This document shows positions 47,254 to 55,367 of a DNA stretch of 64,000 nt, piece after piece. Where the stretch lies: NCBI RefSeq assembly GCF_022968825.1, contig NZ_JALHKS010000006.1, forward strand, positions 124,001 to 188,000. Reading direction: 5' to 3'. The notes below the pieces were generated by a model. It was not told the DNA's origin, did not search any database, and saw nothing but the letters and a program-made list of their open reading frames with translations. Source of the DNA: Chryseobacterium salipaludis (lineage in GTDB: Bacteria; Bacteroidota; Bacteroidia; Flavobacteriales; Weeksellaceae). The position numbers and the translations under genes were made by a program. How positions within the stretch are numbered: position 1 is the first letter of the stretch; every line of letters begins with the position of its first letter.

Positions 47254-48351
47254 CTACATGGATTCCTCCATCATTTCACCGATGGATGTAGCATTGGTTT
47301 TCAACAGGTTATAATGCATGCCCAGCGCCGTGAAGAGCGGATACTGCTTATACCTGAAATTATGTTCTTTGGCGAATTTCTTTATCTCATCGGTGATTTC
47401 GTGATAATATTCATAGCTGTAATTGGGAAAAAGGTGGTGTGCCACATGATAATTAAAGTTCCCAAGGACATAGCGGAAAAACTGGTTATTTTCCTTTAAA
47501 TCGTTGGTAACTTCAAACTGATGGCGCAGCCAGCTGTATGGCAGGTTGCTGTTTTCATCCACCAAGGGGAATTCATTCTCCGGTACTGCGTGCAACGGCA
47601 GCAGAACAAAAAGCGCAAATGTACTTGCGACCAGTATCTGTAACAGCCACGCTCCTACTGCCAGTTTCCACGATACATGGAAAAAGACGATTGGCACCAC
47701 AATCTGATAGAAGAAATAAAACAGCTTGAACAGCAGCATTTTCATTTTTTCTTTTCCGGGAATACGCGTCTGCACTTTCTGGATGATGCGGTTCCGATCG
47801 AAAAAGTCGCGGAAGTCGCGAATAAACATCCAGTTAAATAAGTACAGCGGATAGACCATGAAGAAAAACCGGTGCTGGTATTTCTGTATTCCTTTTGCCT
47901 CGCCGTAAGGATAAATTTTAAGAACGCCGCTCTGTTCAATATCCGTGTCCCAACCGTCTACGTTCGGGTACGAATGATGACTCACAATATGTCTCCTTTC
48001 CCAAATAAAGCTGTTGGCCCCGATGAAATCGAAAATCCGCAGGACGGCTTTATTGTATTTTTTGTTTTTAAATATGTTATTATGAGCGGCCTCATGAATC
48101 AGATTCAGGTAAATCAACACCAGAATAATTCCCATAGCCGCGAAAAACGACGCGTAAATGACAGGGTTTGCTCCGTTAAACACCGCCGCCAGATAACAAC
48201 CCAGATACAACAGCGGCAATACAAAAACTTTTACTTTAATAATGTTGTCGCGGTTCCCGGGAATGGCTTTTACACGTTCATTAACTCTCTTCCTCAGTTC
48301 AGTGAATAAGGCGGTTTCCTCAGCACTCTTGTTGTAAACCGGTTTCTTCAT
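47254..48351 (-). CDS. Membrane fatty-acid desaturase (acyl-lipid type)
   Basis: Di-iron desaturase of 365 residues that puts a double bond in membrane acyl chains. The three histidine boxes are HEAAHN (86-91), HIVSHH (121-126) and HVAHH (about 304-308, followed by LFPNYSYEYYHEI). Two hydrophobic blocks lie at about 42-83 and about 205-250, the usual topology. No cytochrome b5 domain is fused, so it needs a separate ferredoxin. It sits between the two metH halves, with gaps of 94 and 72 bases, all on the same strand; no link to methionine synthesis is known. Confidence 0.93.
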   Translation of the reverse strand: MKKPVYNKSAEETALFTELRKRVNERVKAIPGNRDNIIKVKVFVLPLLYLGCYLAAVFNGANPVIYASFFAAMGIILVLIYLNLIHEAAHNNIFKNKKYNKAVLRIFDFIGANSFIWERRHIVSHHSYPNVDGWDTDIEQSGVLKIYPYGEAKGIQKYQHRFFFMVYPLYLFNWMFIRDFRDFFDRNRIIQKVQTRIPGKEKMKMLLFKLFYFFYQIVVPIVFFHVSWKLAVGAWLLQILVASTFALFVLLPLHAVPENEFPLVDENSNLPYSWLRHQFEVTNDLKENNQFFRYVLGNFNYHVAHHLFPNYSYEYYHEITDEIKKFAKEHNFRYKQYPLFTALGMHYNLLKTNATSIGEMMEESM

Positions 48352-48423
48352 GGCTCAAAAATTTTCTACTGTTAAATTAATAAAAAAATGTTTTGATCGC
48401 ACAACCGGCTCAACAGCAACATT

Positions 48424-49440
48424 TTATCCCGGAACCAGGTCCGGAATAAGCCGTGGAGCATACTGTTCTGCCCGTTCTGCAATCGCTTTTATGTGTGCAG
48501 GTGTCGTGCCACAACAGCCCCCGATAATATTTACCAGGCCTTTTTCGAGATAAATGTTGATTTGTGACGCCATTTGCTCCGGCGTTTCATCGTATTGGCC
48601 GAAGGCATTGGGCAGGCCGGCATTCGGATAGGCGGACACGGCAGCACCGGTATTAGCGGCAATGGCTTCCAGATAAGGCGTGAGCTGGCCGGCGCCCAGC
48701 GCACAGTTCAATCCAATACTCAACAGCGGCGTATGCGACACCGAAATCAGAAAGGCTTCTGCCGTTTGCCCGCTCAGTGTACGGCCCGAGGCATCGGTAA
48801 TGGTTCCGGAAATCATCACCGGTATTTCCACGCCGAGTTCTTCACGAAGCTCATCAATGGCGAATAGTGCTGCTTTTGCGTTCAGCGTATCAAAAATTGT
48901 TTCCACCAGCAGGATATCGGCACCACCTTCCAGCAGCGCAGCTGCCTGTTGCTTGTATGCCGCTGCAAGCTCCCCAAAGGTGATCGCACGAAAACCGGGA
49001 TCGCTCACATCCGGGCTCAGGCTTGCTGTTTTATTGGTAGGGCCTATCGAGCCGGCAACGAAACGAGGTTTATCCGGTGTGCGTTCTGTAAACTCATCAC
49101 AAACCCGGCGGGCAATGCGCGCTGATTCCAGGTTGAGCTCGGTCACCAGGTCCTGCATATGATAATCTGCCATGGCGATGGTGGTGGCCGAAAAAGTATT
49201 GGTTTCGATGATATCGGCGCCGGCTTCCAGATACTGACGGTGCACATCTGCAATAGCGTGGGGCTGTGTAAGCGAAAGCAGATCATTGTTTCCTTTCAGG
49301 GAATGCGGCCAGTCCTGAAACCTGGCACCGCGGTAATCTTCCTCGGTAAAAGAATGCCGCTGGAGCATGGTCCCCATGGCACCATCCAGAATAAGGATCC
49401 TCTGTTCGAGGGCTTTATAAAGTTGTTCTGTATTTTTCAT
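48424..49440 (-). CDS. Homocysteine S-methyltransferase domain (MetH N-terminal part)
   Basis: Zinc TIM-barrel module that binds homocysteine and accepts the methyl group from the cobalamin in the other MetH half. In 338 residues: [18 protein letters not shown] (about 14-31), [38 protein letters not shown] with a zinc Cys, and [14 protein letters not shown] with the paired zinc Cys. The ATG is at 49438-49440. It should work with the metH gene product at 44499. A repeat element lies just upstream, between it and metZ. Confidence 0.94.
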   Translation of the reverse strand: MKNTEQLYKALEQRILILDGAMGTMLQRHSFTEEDYRGARFQDWPHSLKGNNDLLSLTQPHAIADVHRQYLEAGADIIETNTFSATTIAMADYHMQDLVTELNLESARIARRVCDEFTERTPDKPRFVAGSIGPTNKTASLSPDVSDPGFRAITFGELAAAYKQQAAALLEGGADILLVETIFDTLNAKAALFAIDELREELGVEIPVMISGTITDASGRTLSGQTAEAFLISVSHTPLLSIGLNCALGAGQLTPYLEAIAANTGAAVSAYPNAGLPNAFGQYDETPEQMASQINIYLEKGLVNIIGGCCGTTPAHIKAIAERAEQYAPRLIPDLVPG

Positions 49441-49463
49441 TTCTAATTTTAATTAAGATGAAC

Positions 49464-49595
49464 TGCCCTGCGTGAGGGCGGAGCCGGAAATCCCGCAGCC
49501 GCGCGCCAGCGCGGCGAGGAATTGCAGGCGCAGACCGACCCTTTTGCGGGAGCGGTGCCGGAAACGGCACCGCTCCCGCAATGGGGCACGCCCAA
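49464..49595 (-). repeat. GC-rich REP-like element between metZ and the homocysteine methyltransferase gene
   Basis: Read on the minus strand it starts TTGGGCGTGCCCC and ends CCTCACGCAGGG, matching the element at 44357-44480 at both ends but in opposite orientation. It holds a perfect 16-bp stem with a 4-base GAAA/TTTC loop at 49545-49580. No T-run follows the hairpin, so it is not a standard terminator, and there is no gene in this spacer. Confidence 0.6.
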
Positions 49596-49598
49596 AAA

Positions 49599-50756
49599 CT
49601 ATTCAAGCGCCTGCTGCAAGTCTGCAATAAGATCCTCCACATGCTCCAGGCCCGCCGAGCAGCGCACCAGTCCGGGCGTGATGCCTGCCTGCTGCTGATC
49701 TTCCGGTGAAAGTTTTGCGTGGGTCGTAGAAGCCGGATGGGTCACAATGGTACGGGTATCGCCCAAATTGGCAGTGAGTGAACACAGTTGTACCCGGTTC
49801 AGAAACTGACGTCCTGCTTCGAGCCCGCCTTTCAGCTCGAAGGCGACCATGCTGCCGCCGGCTTTCATTTGCTTTCGGGCAGTTTCATAGCCCGGATGCG
49901 ACGGCAAGAATGGATAGCGGACCTGCTTGACCGCGGGGTGATTTTCCAGAAACTGAGCGATCTGCAACGCATTTTCACAATGGCGGTCCACCCGCACGGC
50001 CAGGGTTTCCAGGCTTTTGCTGAGCACCCAGGCATTGAACGGTGACAGGGCCGGGCCGGTATTTCGGGCGAACAGGTAAATTTGACGAATCAAGTCTTTA
50101 TTCCCCACCGTAACGCCGCCAAGTACGCGTCCCTGGCCATCAATCAGTTTGGTGGCGGAATGAATAACGAGATCTGCGCCGAAGCTGATAGGCTGCTGTA
50201 AATAAGGCGTTGCAAAGCAATTATCCACAATGAAAATGAGGTTGTGCTTTTTCGCAAAGTTTCCTAATTTTTCTAAGTCGAGAATTTGAATTGCAGGATT
50301 TGTCGGGGTTTCTATGTACAGAATTTTGGTTTTGGGTGTCAGGTATGGTTCCAGGTCGGTTTCCGCCGCATCAAAGTAGGTGGTTTCAATGTTCCACTTG
50401 GGGAAATAGGTCGTAAACAATGTGTGCGTAGATCCAAAAACCGAACGGCAGCTGAGCACATGATCGCCTGCCGCAAGCAACGCTGCAAAGGTGGAAAACA
50501 CTGCAGCCATGCCGGTTGCAAAGGAATAACCGGCTTCCGCCCCTTCCAGTGCTGCAATCTTATCAGTGAATTCATTGACATTGGGATTGGAAAAGCGGCT
50601 GTACAGGTTTCTTTGTTTTTCCTCGGCAAAGGCCGCGCGCATTTCCTCGGCATCATCAAAAACGAAGCTGGAGGTGAGATACAGCGGAACGGAATGTTCA
50701 TCATATTGGCTGCGGCCGGCCTGTTGGCGCACCGCGATGGTTTCAAAACGTTGCAT
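49599..50756 (-). CDS. metZ: O-acyl-homoserine sulfhydrylase-type PLP enzyme (MetZ-like)
   Basis: Cys/Met-metabolism PLP enzyme of 385 residues that probably joins sulfide to activated homoserine to give homocysteine. Features: YSRFSNPNVNEF near the N-terminus, ALEGAEAGYSFATGMAAV, the PLP Asp in FIVDNCFATPYLQQ, and the Schiff-base Lys in VIHSATKLIDGQGRVLGG. The C-terminal LGDTRTIVTHPASTTHAKL is typical of MetZ and MetB. Its order HSD-MetZ next to a homoserine acyltransferase supports sulfhydrylase rather than lyase activity. Starts 7 bases after the HSD gene. Confidence 0.88.
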   Translation of the reverse strand: MQRFETIAVRQQAGRSQYDEHSVPLYLTSSFVFDDAEEMRAAFAEEKQRNLYSRFSNPNVNEFTDKIAALEGAEAGYSFATGMAAVFSTFAALLAAGDHVLSCRSVFGSTHTLFTTYFPKWNIETTYFDAAETDLEPYLTPKTKILYIETPTNPAIQILDLEKLGNFAKKHNLIFIVDNCFATPYLQQPISFGADLVIHSATKLIDGQGRVLGGVTVGNKDLIRQIYLFARNTGPALSPFNAWVLSKSLETLAVRVDRHCENALQIAQFLENHPAVKQVRYPFLPSHPGYETARKQMKAGGSMVAFELKGGLEAGRQFLNRVQLCSLTANLGDTRTIVTHPASTTHAKLSPEDQQQAGITPGLVRCSAGLEHVEDLIADLQQALE

Positions 50757-50763
50757 GGTTTTA

Positions 50764-52299
50764 TTAGTTTTCAGAAAGTCTTAAAATATCTCCAAACACG
50801 CCGCGTGCGGTAACCGCAGCACCGGCGCCCGCGCCCATAATCACGATGGGATGCGCACCGTAACTCTCGGTATAAATTTCAAAAATTGAGTCGGAGCCTT
50901 TGAGCTGGCCAAGTGCCGAAGCTGCCGGAACGGAAATCAGCTGCACATCGAGTTCACCTTTTTCCTGCTGCAGGTCGCCATGAAGATCGCCAACAAAACG
51001 GAGTACGTAGCCGGGTTCCTGCTGTTCTTTGATTTGCTGGAACCGATCATCAAGTTCGGCCAGGCTGTTCAGAAATTCCTCGCGGGTACGTGCTGATAAA
51101 GCTTCGGGCAGAAGGTTCTGAATGCGGATATCAGACAATTCATTGCTCAGGTCCAGTTCGCGCGCCAGGATTAAAAGTTTACGCGCCACATCGTTGCCCG
51201 ATAAATCTTCGCGCGGATCCGGCTCGGTGAAGCCCGCAGCCACGGCTTCCTGCAGAATGGTAGAAAACGGTACATCGCGCACGGAAAATTCATTAAAGAT
51301 ATAACTCAGCGAACCTGAGAACACACCTTTGATCCGGGTAATGTTTTCGCCGGAAAGGTGAAGCAGGCGAATGGTATCAATCAGAGGTAAGCCTGCGCCC
51401 ACATTGGTTTCGTAGAGATATTTTTTATTCTTCTTTGCCAGAATATGGCGGAAGCTGCGGTATTCGGTAATCGGCGCGGTATTGAAAATTTTGTTGGAAG
51501 ACACCAGGTCGAAACCGCTTTCGGCAAGGTGCGGGTAGTGCTTTACAAAATCTGCACTGGCGGTATTGTCCACAACGATGAGGTTTTCCAGTTGCTGCTG
51601 TTTGGAGAACTCGATGAGCGAGTCAATATTAGACGGAGATTCTGCCACGGCGATCTGCTCGTTCCAGTCCTCGCGAAACCCTTCTTTGCTGAAAGCAATT
51701 TTTCGGGAGTTCGCCACCGCAACAATCCGCAGGTCCAGTTTTTTGCGCTGGCGGATTTCTGCAGCACTGCGCAGGACCTGCCCAATGAGTTCGGAGCCTA
51801 CCTTGCCGTGACCAATCATTGCCAGATGCACGGTTTTAGGTTTAGAGAATAATTCTGCTTCGATAATGTTCTTAGCTTTTTCATCCTGAGAGGATGTTAC
51901 CACCAGGTTCAGTCGGTTTTTTGCGGCCACGTGATTAAGTATTAAGGGAAAAATGTTATTGCGGGAAAGTTCGGACAGGATTTTGGGAATTTCCCGGCTT
52001 TCGAAGCCCAGTACGGAAACGTTATTGATACTGTAAATCTGGGATACATCGCCGGATTTACGTTCTTTTTCAAATTCATCGATCAGGCAGTTGACCGCCT
52101 GAGAGGCATCGGCTTCGTTTATTAAAACGGAAATACCCTGTTCGGCATCCTGCTGGGCAATCATTCCGACACTAATGCGCGCCAGCGTCAGAACTTTGAA
52201 AATACGGCCGTCCACGCCAACCTGGCCGAGAAAATCGCGGCCCCCGAATTTGATAATGGCTTTGTTTTTAGAGAAAGTAATTTCTTTTATGGGGTTCAT
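50764..52299 (-). CDS. Homoserine dehydrogenase with N-terminal ACT-like region (no kinase domain)
   Basis: Reduces aspartate semialdehyde to homoserine. The first 155 residues look like the ACT regulatory part of ThrA-type enzymes (KVLTLARISVGMIAQQD, VSVLGFESREIPKILSEL). The dehydrogenase follows from about 157: nucleotide-binding MIGHGKVGSELIGQVL (161-176), DNTASADFVKHYP, SSNKIFNTAPITEY, the substrate strand IKGVFSGSLSYIFNEF, and EPDPREDLSGNDVARKLLILA with catalytic Asp and Lys. The aspartate kinase domain of ThrA is missing, as if this were its C-terminal half. It overlaps metX by 4 bases. Confidence 0.9.
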   Translation of the reverse strand: MNPIKEITFSKNKAIIKFGGRDFLGQVGVDGRIFKVLTLARISVGMIAQQDAEQGISVLINEADASQAVNCLIDEFEKERKSGDVSQIYSINNVSVLGFESREIPKILSELSRNNIFPLILNHVAAKNRLNLVVTSSQDEKAKNIIEAELFSKPKTVHLAMIGHGKVGSELIGQVLRSAAEIRQRKKLDLRIVAVANSRKIAFSKEGFREDWNEQIAVAESPSNIDSLIEFSKQQQLENLIVVDNTASADFVKHYPHLAESGFDLVSSNKIFNTAPITEYRSFRHILAKKNKKYLYETNVGAGLPLIDTIRLLHLSGENITRIKGVFSGSLSYIFNEFSVRDVPFSTILQEAVAAGFTEPDPREDLSGNDVARKLLILARELDLSNELSDIRIQNLLPEALSARTREEFLNSLAELDDRFQQIKEQQEPGYVLRFVGDLHGDLQQEKGELDVQLISVPAASALGQLKGSDSIFEIYTESYGAHPIVIMGAGAGAAVTARGVFGDILRLSEN

Positions 52300-53231
52300 G
52301 ACAAATGAGATTTTAAAAGGGAATGTAACTGAGGATATTCGATCAGAAAGGCATCGTGGCCATGTGGCGAACTGATTTCCTGGTAAGTAACGCAGGAATT
52401 ATATTGCCGGAGCCAGCCGGCCGCTTTTTTCATTTCAAAGGCAGGAAACAGCAAATCGGAATCAATGGCAATCAGATGAATTTTCGCCTGGATCTTTTTT
52501 AGTTTTTCGGCATCAGCGTCGACGGTCATCAGCAGCCGGTTCATCAGCTGGTACGCCTGTATACTGAAGCGGCCCTCTAATGTTTTGCCGTGAAAGTTAA
52601 GCCAGTCGTGGGATTTGAGCTGACGCGTTTCGGCGTGGCGAACATTCTGAAACCGGTCATTCAGGGAGGCTGGTGTGCGGTAACACAGCATGGCGTGTGC
52701 TCTGGCTTTTTGGAGCGGATCGTCCTGATGACTAAGCAGAAACTGCTGAACAAGACACTGAGAATGCAGCCAGTCCGAAGTGCGGTAATCGCAGGCCACC
52801 GGAATAAAGATTTCTGCCAGGTCGGGTTTCAGGGCCAGCATTTCCCAGCCAATGGCACCGCCGAGCGAACCGCCGATGAGCAGCTGAAGTTTTTCAATTT
52901 GTAATTGCTGAAGTCCGGCCAGGAAAAGCCGGGCAATATCAGAAGTAATGAAAACCTCTGCATCAGGCTGAAGGCTCCCGTCGAAACCATTACCGGGAAT
53001 ATTGAAACAGAGGACGGTGCAATGGTCGGTATCAATCGTGAGTTCCCGGCCAATGATTTTGTTCCACCAGCCTTCCCGGCCGGCCACATTCGAGTTTCCG
53101 GTCAGTGCATGGTTCACGAGCACCACCGGCGCCGTGTGCAGCGGACAGCCAAAAAGCTGATACGACAAAACCACCTGCGGAATGAGTCCCGAGGAAGCAG
53201 AAAAATTAGATATTGTGAGTGTTTGTAGCAC
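52296..53231 (-). CDS. metX: Homoserine O-acyltransferase (MetX-like alpha/beta hydrolase fold)
   Basis: Activates homoserine by acylation for sulfhydrylation. In 311 residues the fold and triad are clear: nucleophile Ser122 in LLIGGSLGGAIGWEML, Asp259 in IAIDSDLLFP, and His292 in SSPHGHDAFL. VNHALTGNSNVAG and CFNIPGNGFDGS are also MetX-like. It starts with GTG (53229-53231), which begins the protein LQTLTISNF. It is shorter than enteric MetX. It is the first gene of metX-HSD-metZ and is controlled by the SAM-I riboswitch upstream. Acetyl versus succinyl donor is not decided. Confidence 0.9.
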   Translation of the reverse strand: MLQTLTISNFSASSGLIPQVVLSYQLFGCPLHTAPVVLVNHALTGNSNVAGREGWWNKIIGRELTIDTDHCTVLCFNIPGNGFDGSLQPDAEVFITSDIARLFLAGLQQLQIEKLQLLIGGSLGGAIGWEMLALKPDLAEIFIPVACDYRTSDWLHSQCLVQQFLLSHQDDPLQKARAHAMLCYRTPASLNDRFQNVRHAETRQLKSHDWLNFHGKTLEGRFSIQAYQLMNRLLMTVDADAEKLKKIQAKIHLIAIDSDLLFPAFEMKKAAGWLRQYNSCVTYQEISSPHGHDAFLIEYPQLHSLLKSHLS

Positions 53232-53269
53232 CGTTTTAATTTTTTAAATAAAAAACAAAACTGAAAATG

Positions 53270-53286
53270 CTACAGAAAGAATGTAG
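53270..53286 (-). terminator. Candidate regulated terminator in the metX leader
   Basis: On the minus strand, CTACA and TGTAG pair around a 7-base loop, followed by CATTTTCAGTTTTGTTTTTT. It lies 12 bases after the SAM-I aptamer, where an expression platform is expected. The 5-bp stem is short, so a switch between terminated and open forms is plausible but unproven. Confidence 0.5.
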
Positions 53287-53297
53287 TATACGGATCG

Positions 53298-53402
53298 TGT
53301 TATCTCTTTCGCGCCAGGGCGAATAGAATGTAGCACCTTCTTCGTTGCCGAAGGGTTGCTAAGGTTTCACAGAGTCTAGTCTCTCCACCTTTCTTAATAA
53401 CA
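53298..53402 (-). promoter_or_regulatory. SAM-I (S-box) riboswitch aptamer
   Basis: The minus-strand leader carries the S-box core. P1 is TGTTAT paired with ATAACA at the two ends. AAGAAAGGTGGAGAG leads to P2, CTGTGAAACCTTAGCAACC closes the kink-turn region, P3 is formed by CTTCG/CGAAG with GCAA between, and AAGGTGCTACATTC is the conserved J3/4 motif. P4 is TTCGC/GCGAA, and GAAAGAGAT leads back to P1. It lies 67 bases upstream of the metX GTG start. SAM binding should lower expression of metX and the genes that follow. Confidence 0.92.
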
Positions 53403-53432
53403 TTTTCAATATGTAAAAGAACGAATGAGCTG

Positions 53433-53464
53433 CAAAGAAAGAGAATGTTTACCGAAACTGCAAA
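53433..53464 (-). promoter_or_regulatory. metX promoter, flavobacterial type
   Basis: On the minus strand, TTTG (53461-53464) and TTTCTTTG (53433-53440) are separated by 20 bases, one base off TTTG-N19/20-TANNTTTG. Transcription would start about 25 bases before the SAM-I aptamer. Confidence 0.6.
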
Positions 53465-53524
53465 TATTTTTTGAAATGAATTATTTCTTACTGTGTGCGG
53501 CGCTTATATCTTAGCAGATAGAAA

Positions 53525-53560
53525 ATGCCGGAAACTGCGTCTATGACGGTCGTCCGGCAT
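53525..53560 (-). terminator. Hairpin after osmC, probable terminator
   Basis: An 8-bp stem ATGCCGGA/TCCGGCAT with a 20-base loop lies 22 bases past the osmC stop and is followed by TTTTC on the minus strand. Confidence 0.6.
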
Positions 53561-53582
53561 GTATCAAATATTATTAAAAATA

Positions 53583-54011
53583 TTATTCCGTGATGCGTTC
53601 ACCGTTCACAAACAAATGATAGTGAACCGTAACTCTGGGTTCCAGTGTTTTGGAAACAGAACAATATTTTGTGAAAGAAAGCATGGCTGCGCGTGCTGCT
53701 TTGGCCGGATCAATGTTTCCTTCCAGCCGGAAAGTCACTGTAATATCCTTGAAAGGCTTGGCACCGTCCTCTTCCACCCGCTCACCTTCCACTTCTGCGG
53801 CAAAGGAAGTAATTTCCTGGCGTTGCTTCTTCAGGACAGAGACCATATCGATACCGCTGCAGCCGGCTACGGCCATCAGGACAGACTCCATCGGCGAAAC
53901 GCCCTGGCTGTTTTCATTATGGGAAATATTATCCAACAGGATGGACCTACCGCGGCTGTTGGTGCACTGAAACAGGAAATCGTCGTCAATGCGGTTCAGG
54001 GTAATTTTCAT
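53583..54011 (-). CDS. OsmC-family peroxiredoxin-like protein
   Basis: OsmC/Ohr-fold protein of 142 residues, which uses paired cysteines to reduce peroxides. One Cys is in AVAGCSGIDMVSVLKKQ (about residue 49) and the second in SFTKYCSVSKTL (about 113), the usual spacing. MESVLMAVAGC is the family signature around the first Cys. The YhfA branch of OsmC proteins is the closest guess. It is monocistronic and divergent from the small acetyltransferase gene. Confidence 0.88.
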   Translation of the reverse strand: MKITLNRIDDDFLFQCTNSRGRSILLDNISHNENSQGVSPMESVLMAVAGCSGIDMVSVLKKQRQEITSFAAEVEGERVEEDGAKPFKDITVTFRLEGNIDPAKAARAAMLSFTKYCSVSKTLEPRVTVHYHLFVNGERITE

Positions 54012-54126
54012 AAAACTAAATTTTTAGCAAGCCAAAGTTACAGAATTAGCACCGTATTGGCTTTTTCGTTTGTGGAAAGGTATTTGCTGAATCACTATCT
54101 TCAATATTAATTTTAAACACGAGCTT

Positions 54127-54420
54127 ATGAAATATACGAATGACCGGAAAGGCAACGGAGGACTTATCTACCTGCATAATGACGATGACCAGGAAGTAGG
54201 CAGACTTACCTATACTCTATTTCCCGAAGACAAGCGGATGGTAATTTCTTTTGTACTAGTTCACCCTCAGTTTGAAGGGCGTGGCATGGGGAAATACCTG
54301 GTGCAGGAAGGCGTGCGCTTTGCGCGGGAAAACAACTGGAGCGTGTATCCCCACTGTTCGTACGCCAGAGCAGTAATGAACCGCATGCCGGAGGCGCAGG
54401 ACATTTTGCTAAAACGCTGA
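54127..54420 (+). CDS. Small GNAT-family N-acetyltransferase (YjdJ-type)
   Basis: A 97-residue single-domain acetyltransferase of the small Gcn5-related group. The acetyl-CoA motif is VHPQFEGRGMGKYLVQEGVRF (V-to-GRGMGK region, about residues 51-68), then a strand ending in WSVYPHCSYARAVMNR, where the Cys is typical of this subfamily. YTLFPEDKRMVISF forms the preceding strands. The substrate is unknown. It is alone on the plus strand, with a terminator shared with speB. Confidence 0.88.
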   Translation: MKYTNDRKGNGGLIYLHNDDDQEVGRLTYTLFPEDKRMVISFVLVHPQFEGRGMGKYLVQEGVRFARENNWSVYPHCSYARAVMNRMPEAQDILLKR

Positions 54421-54457
54421 CCGAATTTTTTTTAAATCAAATAATATTACAAAAGAG

Positions 54458-54486
54458 AAAGGCTGCTCCGGTTTGGAACAGCCTTT
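54458..54486. terminator. Bidirectional terminator between the acetyltransferase gene and speB
   Basis: A stem AAAGGCTG/CAGCCTTT encloses a 13-base loop, with A-rich sequence on the left and TTTTT on the right, between two convergent genes. Confidence 0.8.
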
Positions 54487-54506
54487 TTAAATGTAAAAAG
54501 CAAGTT

Positions 54507-55358
54507 TTATTTATCCAAATGATAATAGGCCAGCATTTTATAATATAATTTAGCAGCCAGAAAAGCTGTCGGTTTTGCCATAGGCGAGTCCATGAGTTCC
54601 ACGATATCAAACGCTACCACATTGCATTTCTGGAACACTTTTCTCAGCAGTTCCAAAGTCGGATACCACTGCAGGCCGCCAGGTTCGGGTGTACCGGTGG
54701 AAGGTGCAATGGACGGATCAAACGCATCCAGGTCTATCGTGATATATACATTGCCGGATACTTTTTCCAGCACCTCATTAATCCAGTTTTCATTGTGCGC
54801 AATCTGGTGTGCCCAGAAACATTGGGACTCATTTACATACTCCATTTCTTCAATATCGCAGGAGCGAATGCCCACCTGTACCAGATTGTGTTTCTGGCTG
54901 GCCTCGAAGACGGCGCAGGCATGGTTGCTGGTAGATCCGTGGAAATCAGGACGTAAATCGGTGTGTGCATCGAGCTGCAAAACCGTCAGGTTCTCATACT
55001 TCTCGCCGACCGCGCGGATCGACCCGATGGATACGGAGTGCTCTCCGCCAAAAAGGGTGAACAGTTTTCCTTCGTGCTGCAGCAGTTCTTTGGTTTTCTG
55101 ATAAACCGCTTCGGTCATGGCTTCCGGGGAACTGTTTTCTGCTACCTCACCGGCGAGATAAACGCCTTTCAGATAAGGCTCAGTACCGGTTTCGATATCA
55201 TAAAGTTCCATATTTTCGGAAGCATCCAGGAAGAGTTCCGGGCCTTTATCAGCTCCCTTTCCCCAGGTGGAAGTTCCGTCGTAAGGCACCGTTACAAGCA
55301 TGACACTGGCATTTTCCAGCGTGCCGTTTTCTTCGGGAATATCAGCGTATGTTTTCAT
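54507..55358 (-). CDS. speB: Agmatinase (ureohydrolase family)
   Basis: Splits agmatine to putrescine and urea. It has about 283 residues from the ATG at 55356-55358 (MKTYADIPEE); an ATG three codons earlier (55367) is also possible. The manganese ligands are in FGGEHSVSIG (His), LQLDAHTDLRPDF (Asp-x-His-x-x-x-Asp) and ITIDLDAFDPSIAPSTGTPE (Asp-x-Asp). It lies on the same strand as speA (58093) but is separated from it by the flotillin operon. Formiminoglutamase is a less likely alternative. Confidence 0.9.
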   Translation of the reverse strand: MKTYADIPEENGTLENASVMLVTVPYDGTSTWGKGADKGPELFLDASENMELYDIETGTEPYLKGVYLAGEVAENSSPEAMTEAVYQKTKELLQHEGKLFTLFGGEHSVSIGSIRAVGEKYENLTVLQLDAHTDLRPDFHGSTSNHACAVFEASQKHNLVQVGIRSCDIEEMEYVNESQCFWAHQIAHNENWINEVLEKVSGNVYITIDLDAFDPSIAPSTGTPEPGGLQWYPTLELLRKVFQKCNVVAFDIVELMDSPMAKPTAFLAAKLYYKMLAYYHLDK

Positions 55359-55367
55359 TGAGTCCAT

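Noticed and set aside
49545-49580. The 16-bp hairpin considered as a rho-independent terminator for metZ.
   Set aside because: No T-run follows the stem on either strand; it is reported as part of a repeat element instead.
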